DNA of 64,000 nucleotides from an uncultured Oscillospiraceae bacterium (lineage in GTDB: Bacteria; Bacillota; Clostridia; Oscillospirales; Ruminococcaceae). The stretch spans positions 99,229 to 163,228 of the forward strand of contig UQDG01000004.1 in the NCBI GenBank assembly GCA_900539695.1, given 5' to 3'. Below, piece after piece: positions 58,417 through 64,000 of the stretch. Below the pieces are notes generated by a model. It saw only the letters and a program-made list of their open reading frames with translations, was not told the origin of the DNA and searched no databases. A program made the translations under genes and the position numbers. How positions within the stretch are numbered: the stretch's first letter is position 1; each line of letters starts with the position of its first letter.

Positions 58417-59652
58417 TTAAAATGCCCATTCACCGTTTACAAAGATGGTGACTTCCTGGCCGTCTTTGGTGGTACCGGTGATGTGGGTGTCGGGGGCACC
58501 GATCATCACGTCCTCGTGGATGGCGGAGTCGTTCAGGCCCTTTTCCATCAGCTGGGCACGGGTCATGGCGCTTCCGCCCTTGATGTTGGTGGGGTAGCCT
58601 GCGCCAAAGGCAATGTGGCAGGCGGCGTTCTCGTCAAACAGCGTGTTGAAGAACAGCACGCCGCTGCGGTTGATGGGGCTGGAGGCGGGCACGAAGGCCA
58701 CCTCTCCGATGCGGTTGGAGCTCTCATCGGTGGAGAGCAACTCGGCCAGCAGGCTGGCGTTCTTCTCGGCACCATGCTCAACGACCTTGCCGTCCTTAAA
58801 GGTGACGTGCCAGCCCTCGATCAGCTGGCCGTTGTACACGTAAGGCTTGGTGCCGTAGACCGTGCCGTTGACCCGCTCGCGGTGGGGTGCGCAGAACACT
58901 TCCTCGGTGGGCACATTGGCGATGAACTCAATACCGCCGTCTGTCTTGCTGGAAGCACCCTCCCAGGTGGCGTCGTCGGCCAGGCCGACGGTCAGGTCGG
59001 TGCCGTTGGAGCTGACGATGTGCACATGGTCCAGGTTCCAGGCATTCAGCTGGTCGCGGCGGGCTTTGGTCTTGGCAACATGCTCCTGCCAGGCAGTGAC
59101 GGGGTCGCCGGTGGAAACGCGGCAGACGTCAAAAATGACCTGCCACAGCTTCTCGACGGCTTCCTCCACCGGCAGCTCAGGGAAGACTTTCGCGGCCCAG
59201 CTCGGGGCGGGCACGGCGGCCACGCACCACTGCACGCGGTCGTTCATCGTGTACTCCTGCCAGGGCTTGAGGAAGGTGCGGCGGGCCAGGCTGACACGGT
59301 TCAGCTTGCCGGCATCCAGCCCGGCCAGGGCCTCGGGATCCTCGGCATGGATGGCCAGCGTGCAGCAGCCGTCCGGGTCCTCGGCATAGTCGAGGTAGCT
59401 GCGCAGCTCGTAGGGCTTCATGGCGGTCAGATCTTTTTCGTCGGCCATTTCCATGTTCAGGCGGGTCAGCTTGTCGTCCTCCCAGCGGACAACGACGGTC
59501 TTGGCACCCGCCTCATAACCTGCGCGGACGCAGGCATGGGCGAAGTCCGGCATCGTGACCGGGCAGCGCACGATAAAATTTTGCCGCGGGCGCACATTGA
59601 CGCCCACCTTAACGATAAAGTCGGCATACAGCTGCAGAAAGTGCTGGTTCAT
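58417..59652 (-). CDS. M29-family metallo-aminopeptidase
   Basis: A 411-residue AmpS/PepS-type aminopeptidase (thermophilic aminopeptidase family). QLYADFIVKVGVNVRPRQNF at the start, FVPASSPINRSGVLFFNTLFD-type metal loop with ENAACHIAFGAGY, and the C-terminal SAIHEDVMIGAPDTHITGTT are characteristic, with Glu/His ligands for two metals. It trims N-terminal residues of peptides in the cytosol. I start at 59652 after AAAGGAG; the longer frame passes through a repeat. Confidence 0.93.
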   Translation of the reverse strand: MNQHFLQLYADFIVKVGVNVRPRQNFIVRCPVTMPDFAHACVRAGYEAGAKTVVVRWEDDKLTRLNMEMADEKDLTAMKPYELRSYLDYAEDPDGCCTLAIHAEDPEALAGLDAGKLNRVSLARRTFLKPWQEYTMNDRVQWCVAAVPAPSWAAKVFPELPVEEAVEKLWQVIFDVCRVSTGDPVTAWQEHVAKTKARRDQLNAWNLDHVHIVSSNGTDLTVGLADDATWEGASSKTDGGIEFIANVPTEEVFCAPHRERVNGTVYGTKPYVYNGQLIEGWHVTFKDGKVVEHGAEKNASLLAELLSTDESSNRIGEVAFVPASSPINRSGVLFFNTLFDENAACHIAFGAGYPTNIKGGSAMTRAQLMEKGLNDSAIHEDVMIGAPDTHITGTTKDGQEVTIFVNGEWAF

Positions 59653-59698
59653 GGGAGAGGCTCCTTTACAATAATGAATGATATAGTTGCCGTTGATC

Positions 59699-59730
59699 TG
59701 TAGGGGCAGATGCTTGCATCCGCCCGCGTA
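59699..59730. repeat. short palindromic repeat, copy 2
   Basis: TGTAGGGGCAGATGCTTGCA followed by TCCGCCCGCGTA, related to the copy at 52,008. The inner GATGC-tt-GCATC arms are perfect. Confidence 0.55.
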
Positions 59731-59736
59731 CTCTAC

Positions 59737-59766
59737 AAAAACAGGCCGCCCGGCTGGGCAGCCTGT
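59737..59766 (-). terminator. terminator after murC
   Basis: ACAGGCTGCCC-agcc-GGGCGGCCTGT (one mismatch) followed by TTTT on the minus strand, about 11 bases after the murC stop. Confidence 0.85.
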
Positions 59767-59776
59767 GGGGGAAAAC

Positions 59777-61147
59777 TTATTTGCCAACCATCATGTCAGC
59801 GGCTTTGTACAGGTCACCGCAGCTCATGCAGACGACCAGGTCGCCCTTATGGGCGTTCTTTTTCACCCACTCGGCGGCGGATTCCAGCCCGTCGACCACG
59901 ATGCTGCCGGGAATCTTGGCGGCCAGATCCTCGCTCTTCACGCTGCCGTCATCCTTCTCGCGGCTTCCCATGATCGGCAGCAGCACCACTTGATCGGCCA
60001 CACTCAGAACCTTGGCAAAGTCATCCATCAGCATCTTGGTGCGGCTGTAGGTGAACGGCTGGTGCACGGCGATCACGCGCTCATAGCCCATCTCCTTGGC
60101 GGTGGCCAGGGTGGCGGCCAGCTCGGTGGGATGGTGGGCGTAGTCGTCCACGATGACCGCACCGTTGCACTCGCCCTTGATCTCAAAGCGGCGGCCGGTG
60201 CCGTGGAACTCAGCAGCAGCGCGCACGGCATCCTCGGGCTTCAGGTGCAGGGGGCGCACACAGGCGCACATGGCCAGCGCATTATAAATATTATGGTAAC
60301 CGGGCACGCCCAACTGCAGGTGGGCGAACGGCTCACCCAGTTCCAGCACGTCGAACTCAAAGAAACCGGGCTTGTACTCCTTGATATTGATGGCACGGAT
60401 GCGGGCTTCCTCGTGGATGCCGAAACTGACCACCGGGCGGTCGATGGAGCTGACCACGTCCATCGTGTTGCGGTCGTCCATGTTAAAGACCACCGTGCGG
60501 GACAGCAGCGCAAACTTCTGGAAGGCCAGTTTCAGCTGGCCCATGGTGCCGTAATATTCCAGATGGTCGTTGTCAATGTTCAGAATCACGCCGACTGCGC
60601 TGGTCAGGTGCAGGAAGGTCTCGTGGTACTCGCAGGCTTCGATAACGACACTTTGGCCGTTGCCGGCCTTGCCGTAACCATCGATAAGGGGCAGCTTGCC
60701 GCCGATAACGGCAGCAGGGTCCTTGCCGGCCAGTTCCAGCATGGTGGTGATCATGCCGGTGGTGGTGGTCTTGCCATGGGTGCCGGCTACGCCGACGCTC
60801 TGCGGATGGCTGCGGCTGATGTAGCCCAGCAGCACGCTGCGCTCCACCGCTTTGATGCCGCGGGCACGGGCGGCCTGCAGCTCGGGGTTGTCGTCATGGA
60901 TGGCGGCACTGTAAACGACCAGCTGCGCATTGCCCACGTTAGCGGCATCGTGGCCGATAAACACCCGCACGCCCAGCGCACGTTCGGCTTCGGTGTTCTT
61001 GGTCTCCTCTACGTCCGAACCGGTGATCGCATAGCCCTGGCTGTGCAGGATCTGGATCAGCGGATAGGTGCCGGAGCCGCCGCAGCCGATGAAATGCACG
61101 GTCTGCACGCCGTCCAGCAGTTTGGGATCAAACATTGTATAAACCAT
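59777..61147 (-). CDS. murC: UDP-N-acetylmuramate-L-alanine ligase
   Basis: A 456-residue MurC. VHFIGCGGSGTYPLIQIL (Rossmann N-domain), the ATP site GVAGTHGKTTTTGMI, LNIDNDHLEYYG and VDDYAHHPTELAAT are in the right order. It adds L-alanine to UDP-MurNAc in peptidoglycan synthesis. Stands alone, as often in this group of Firmicutes. Confidence 0.97.
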   Translation of the reverse strand: MVYTMFDPKLLDGVQTVHFIGCGGSGTYPLIQILHSQGYAITGSDVEETKNTEAERALGVRVFIGHDAANVGNAQLVVYSAAIHDDNPELQAARARGIKAVERSVLLGYISRSHPQSVGVAGTHGKTTTTGMITTMLELAGKDPAAVIGGKLPLIDGYGKAGNGQSVVIEACEYHETFLHLTSAVGVILNIDNDHLEYYGTMGQLKLAFQKFALLSRTVVFNMDDRNTMDVVSSIDRPVVSFGIHEEARIRAINIKEYKPGFFEFDVLELGEPFAHLQLGVPGYHNIYNALAMCACVRPLHLKPEDAVRAAAEFHGTGRRFEIKGECNGAVIVDDYAHHPTELAATLATAKEMGYERVIAVHQPFTYSRTKMLMDDFAKVLSVADQVVLLPIMGSREKDDGSVKSEDLAAKIPGSIVVDGLESAAEWVKKNAHKGDLVVCMSCGDLYKAADMMVGK

Positions 61148-61412
61148 CAGTGGTCACCTCAAAAATCCTCCGTGCCCGGCAGCGGGCGCGGTTCTATTCC
61201 AATTAGTTACTTAGATTATAGCTTTTTTCTTTCACAAAAGAAACAGTTTTTTGAAATTTTTGGACAGGGTGAGCGATTTTTTAGTAAAATATACAAAAAT
61301 GGACATCGTCAATATGACAATCCGTCGAGGTCGCCGCCCCGGCGGGGTGTTTTGCCAGCCAAAAAGGATTTTACAGTACGATAAACTGCCCGCAAAACCC
61401 GGTGCTTTTCCT
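61148..61412. other. intergenic region without a gene
   Basis: About 265 bases between the divergent murC and small-protein genes. It holds an AT-rich part and a G/C palindrome core CGCCGCCCCGGCGGGG near 61,330 of the same type as the prophage GC hairpins. No open frame of worth. Confidence 0.5.
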
Positions 61413-61441
61413 TTGCGCTTTGCTGCCTTTTTTGGTATAAT
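61413..61441 (+). promoter_or_regulatory. promoter of the 73-residue gene
   Basis: TTGCGC (61413-61418), 17-bp spacer and TATAAT (61436-61441), 54 bases before the ATG. Confidence 0.75.
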
Positions 61442-61495
61442 ATCGATAAACCTGCACAAATTTTGGATGTTTACCACAAACAGGAGGGCTTACAT

Positions 61496-61717
61496 ATGGC
61501 AAAAGTGCTGTGGGGCGTGGACCCGCTGGCGGCATCGCGGCTGGGGCAGAAGCAAAACGAGTCGCCCTTTACCCAAAAGGAGCTGGCGCGTATCGGCATC
61601 CCTGCGCACAAGATCGACCGCGTGCAGGCCGAGCTGGCCCGCCTGGCCGCCGACAAGACCCTGACCCGCGCCGAACTGACCCAGCTGGCCAAGAAGATTG
61701 CGGCGGTGTTGTTATAA
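61496..61717 (+). CDS. small helical protein of unknown function
   Basis: A 73-residue protein: MAKVLWGVDPLAASRLGQKQ followed by NESPFTQKELARIGIPAHKI and an alanine/leucine-rich helix. AGGAGG lies eight bases before the ATG, and a full promoter is upstream. The helix pair could dimerise. No family recognised. Confidence 0.75.
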   Translation: MAKVLWGVDPLAASRLGQKQNESPFTQKELARIGIPAHKIDRVQAELARLAADKTLTRAELTQLAKKIAAVLL

Positions 61718-61732
61718 TTGTACCTCATCGCC

Positions 61733-61812
61733 CCCCCGGGGAGGGGGGCTCCCGTGAAGCGGGTGGGGGGAGAGAGCTTAAGACAAGGCTCTCTCCCTCC
61801 CAGAGGGAGGCA
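61733..61812. repeat. palindromic repeat with CTCTCCCTCC/GGAGGGAG arms, copy 1
   Basis: CCCCCCCGGGGAGGGGGGCT and GGGGGGAGAGAGC...GCTCTCTCCCTCCCAGAGGGAGG form nested arms around AAGAC. The same arm motif recurs at 63,385-63,530. Also works as terminator for the 73-residue gene. Confidence 0.6.
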
Positions 61813-61841
61813 TAATAGCGGCTTTTTTTCCTCAAACTGCC

Positions 61842-61870
61842 TTGTCCCCTGCCCTCTACTATGGTATAAT
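61842..61870 (+). promoter_or_regulatory. glyQS promoter
   Basis: TTGTCC (61842-61847), 17-bp spacer and TATAAT (61865-61870). The leader of about 75 bases has no T-box features (no Stem I/T-box sequence). Confidence 0.75.
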
Positions 61871-61953
61871 GGCCATATCGTGTCGGAAAACGTCCGGCGC
61901 GGTGGGAAAAAATCGCTTTGTGTGGCAGCCAGCCATGCGGAAGGAGTTTATGT

Positions 61954-63375
61954 ATGAAGAACAGTGAAAAGACCCTTGACATGATTGTCAACCTGTGCAA
62001 AAACCGCGGTTTCATCTACCCCGGCAGCGAGATCTACGGCGGCCTGGCCAACAGCTGGGACTACGGCCCCCTGGGCGTTGAGTTCAAGAACAACGTCAAA
62101 AAGGCCTGGCTGAAGAAATTCGTGCAGGAAAGCCCGTATAACGTCGGCCTGGATGCCGCTATCCTGATGAACCCCCAGACTTGGGTGACGACCGGCCACG
62201 TGGCCAGCTTCTCCGATCCCCTGCTGGACTGCCGTGCCTGCAAGAGCCGCCACCGCGCCGATAAGCTGATCGCTGAGTGTGAGCAGGGCAAGAACGTCGA
62301 CGTCGACGCCATGACCTTTGACGAGATGGACGCATTCATCGCCAGCCATGATGAGGTCGTCTGCCCCGTCTGCGGCAAGCATGACTTTACCCCCATCCGC
62401 AAGTTCAACCTGATGTTCAAGACCGCCATCGGCGTTACCGAGGATTCCTCCTCCACCTGCTATCTGCGCCCCGAGACCGCACAGGGCATCTTCGTGAACT
62501 TTGCCAACATCCAGCGCACCACCCGCCGCAAGCTGCCCTTCGGCGTCTGCCAGGTGGGCAAGGCTTTCCGTAACGAGATCACCCCGGGCAACTTCACCTT
62601 CCGTACCCGCGAGTTCGAGCAGATGGAGTGCGAGTTCTTCTGCAAGCCCGACACTGACCTGGAGTGGTTCGCCTACTGGAAAGATTTCTGCAAGAACTGG
62701 CTGCTGTCCCTGGGCATCAAGGAAGAAAACCTGCGCCTGCGTGACCACGAAGCCGCTGAGCTGGCTTTCTACAGCCGCGCCACCACCGATATTGAGTATG
62801 CCTTCCCGTTCACTGATTGGGGCGAGCTGTGGGGCATTGCCGACCGTACCAACTACGACCTGAGCCGCCACCAGGAGGCTTCCGGCAAGAGCCTGGAGTA
62901 CTTCGACCCCGAGACCAACGAGCACTACATCCCCTACGTCATCGAGCCCTCCCTGGGCTGCGACCGTGTGGCCCTGGCCTTCCTGTGCGAAGCCTACGAC
63001 GAACAGCACCTGACCGACAGCAAGGGCAAGGAGGATGTCCGCACCGTCCTGCATCTGCATCCGTTCCTGGCTCCCTTCAAGTGCGCCGTGCTGCCCCTGT
63101 CCAAGAAGCTGGGCGACAAGGCCATGGAGATCCGTAACGAGCTGGCCAAGGACTTTATGGTCGACTACGACGACGCCGGCTCCATCGGCAAGCGTTACCG
63201 CCGCCAGGATGAGATCGGCACCCCGCTGTGCATCACCGTGGACTTCCAGACTGTCGGCGACGACAAGGTCGAGGCCGACGGCTGCGTGACCGTCCGCGAC
63301 CGCGACACCATGGAGCAGGTCCGTATGCCCATCAGTGAGCTGAAGGACTACATCGCCAAGAAAGTGGCGTTCTAA
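61954..63375 (+). CDS. glyQS: glycyl-tRNA synthetase, single-chain type
   Basis: A 473-residue class II synthetase of the alpha-2 (archaeal/eukaryotic-like) type. A zinc-like pair CRACKSRH...CPVCGKH, motif 2 [20 protein letters not shown] and motif 3 [18 protein letters not shown] are visible, and the anticodon-binding domain is at the end. It charges tRNA-Gly, including the CCC isoacceptor that the prophage uses as att site. Strong codon bias; AAGGAG before the ATG at 61954. Confidence 0.97.
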   Translation: MKNSEKTLDMIVNLCKNRGFIYPGSEIYGGLANSWDYGPLGVEFKNNVKKAWLKKFVQESPYNVGLDAAILMNPQTWVTTGHVASFSDPLLDCRACKSRHRADKLIAECEQGKNVDVDAMTFDEMDAFIASHDEVVCPVCGKHDFTPIRKFNLMFKTAIGVTEDSSSTCYLRPETAQGIFVNFANIQRTTRRKLPFGVCQVGKAFRNEITPGNFTFRTREFEQMECEFFCKPDTDLEWFAYWKDFCKNWLLSLGIKEENLRLRDHEAAELAFYSRATTDIEYAFPFTDWGELWGIADRTNYDLSRHQEASGKSLEYFDPETNEHYIPYVIEPSLGCDRVALAFLCEAYDEQHLTDSKGKEDVRTVLHLHPFLAPFKCAVLPLSKKLGDKAMEIRNELAKDFMVDYDDAGSIGKRYRRQDEIGTPLCITVDFQTVGDDKVEADGCVTVRDRDTMEQVRMPISELKDYIAKKVAF

Positions 63376-63384
63376 TTTGAGAAA

Positions 63385-63530
63385 GTCTCCCCCCTGCGAG
63401 ACAGACTCCCCCGGTACGGTGGAGATGACGCGAAGCGCCGGAGGGAGAGTTTAGCAGCTGATAATTTGGTAATGCTCTCTCCCTCCACCGCCTGCGGGCG
63501 GAGCCCCCTCCCGGAGGGAGCTGAAGAACG
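63385..63530. repeat. palindromic repeat with CTCTCCCTCC/GGAGGGAG arms, copy 2
   Basis: A run of nested arms: GTCTCCCCCCTG, GACTCCCCCGGTACGGTGGA, GCCGGAGGGAGAGTTT, then CTCTCTCCCTCCACCGCCTG and CCCCCTCCCGGAGGGAG. It directly follows glyQS and precedes the insertion element. Confidence 0.6.
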
Positions 63531-63613
63531 AATCAACCAGGCAGACCCACCGTGAACTGCACCCCATTTGTTAGACAGTATGGTATACTATCTAATAAGT
63601 GGGGTGTTTTTCT

Positions 63614-63967
63614 ATGCCAAAAGGAGTACCAAACAAACGATATACGCCGGAATTCAAAAAACTGGTGATTGAAACCATGCAGGAAGAGAAATTAAGTTAC
63701 AGCGAAACCTGTCGTAGATTTGAGGTAAACAGCAGAGATCGAATCAAATCATGGGAGCGAATCTATCTGGAGGAAGGGCCGGAAGGCTTTGCCGTCGAAC
63801 GGCGTGGCCGCAGCAGTAAGGGTCGTCCGCCAAAGCAGCTGCCGAAGCAGGTAGAAGAAGATCTGCTGGCCGAAGTGCAGCGACTGCGTGCGGAGAACGA
63901 TTACCTAAAAAATTTGCAAGCCTTGGTTTTGGAAGACGAGCGACACCAGCACAAAAAACGCTGGTAG
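63614..63967 (+). CDS. IS3-family transposase OrfA
   Basis: A 117-residue OrfA with an N-terminal helix-turn-helix (KRYTPEFKKLVIETMQEEKL, then YSETCRRFEVNSRDRIKSWE) and a leucine-rich coiled coil at the end (EEDLLAEVQRLRAENDYLKN). It binds the terminal repeats and joins OrfB by frameshifting. The A6 run at 63953-63958 just before its stop is a standard -1 slippery site. Confidence 0.9.
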   Translation: MPKGVPNKRYTPEFKKLVIETMQEEKLSYSETCRRFEVNSRDRIKSWERIYLEEGPEGFAVERRGRSSKGRPPKQLPKQVEEDLLAEVQRLRAENDYLKNLQALVLEDERHQHKKRW

Positions 63968-64000
63968 TTCAGAAGCTAAGGCAAAAACACGCACTCAGTA
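63950..64000 (+). CDS. IS3-family transposase OrfB (start only)
   Basis: In the -1 frame the sequence reads QKTLVVQKLRQKHALS to the window edge, which is the beginning of the OrfB leader before the DDE domain. The catalytic part is not in the window. Confidence 0.75.

Larger units (their letters stand above)
63553..64000 (+). mobile_element. IS3-family insertion sequence (left part)
   Basis: TGAACTGCACCCCATTTGTT starts the left inverted repeat of an IS3/IS150-type element. OrfA follows and orfB begins at the right edge, so the remainder lies outside the window. Confidence 0.85.

Noticed and set aside
61815..61953. Possible T-box riboswitch before glyQS
   Set aside because: The leader is only about 75 bases from the predicted start and shows neither a Stem I nor the conserved T-box sequence.

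Overview
The window looks like chromosome from a GC-rich (by eye about 58-60%) gut Firmicute of the Oscillospiraceae/Ruminococcaceae, in the Faecalibacterium-Gemmiger-Subdoligranulum neighbourhood. This rests on the rimP-nusA-ylxR-ylxQ-infB-rbfA-nrnA-truB-ribF-rpsO-pnp order, a single-chain glycyl-tRNA synthetase, strong AGGAGG ribosome binding sites, and protein sequences of clostridial type. It is an assignment by pattern recognition, not by a search.

Bases 1 to about 17,793 are the integrase-proximal part of a prophage whose far end lies left of the window. Reading leftward from the immunity region are recombination genes (Rad52-like, NinB-like, HNH, SSB), a replication initiator with an iteron-like origin inside its own gene, a DnaB helicase, a ParA/ParB partition pair, a sigma-region-4-like regulator, two tRNA-like RNAs, and then HNH, terminase and portal genes. 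Reading rightward are a LexA-type repressor, an ImmA remnant, a SIR2-domain protein (likely anti-phage cargo) and a tyrosine integrase. The integrase ends beside a 3' half of tRNA-Gly(CCC), which marks attR. A 17-bp palindrome, GTGTCCAnnnTGGACAC, is spread over the prophage about every 3 kb and is a candidate parS for the phage ParB. The immunity region has five 16-bp operators, one lying between the -35 and -10 of the leftward promoter.

Bases 17.8-32.6 kb hold host genes: a CobW-type GTPase, a Ca/Na exchanger, a carboxylate-type permease, relics of a GGDEF protein and of a MATE transporter, a Y-family polymerase with a YolD partner, and a larE-larB-larC-cbiM-cbiQ-cbiO-DUF362 operon for nickel uptake and nickel-pincer cofactor synthesis. 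No larA is present in the window. The lar promoter has a 19-bp spacer filled by a dyad, like MerR-controlled promoters.

Bases 32.7-44.9 kb carry central carbon metabolism: a 6-phosphofructokinase, the fructose operon fruR-fruK-fruA, a GltD-like oxidoreductase and acetate kinase, with tRNA-Pro and tRNA-Gln beside a small phage-gene remnant. Bases 45.0-61.1 kb are the transcription/translation cluster, a metallo-aminopeptidase and murC. The window ends with glyQS between palindromic repeats and the start of an IS3-family element.
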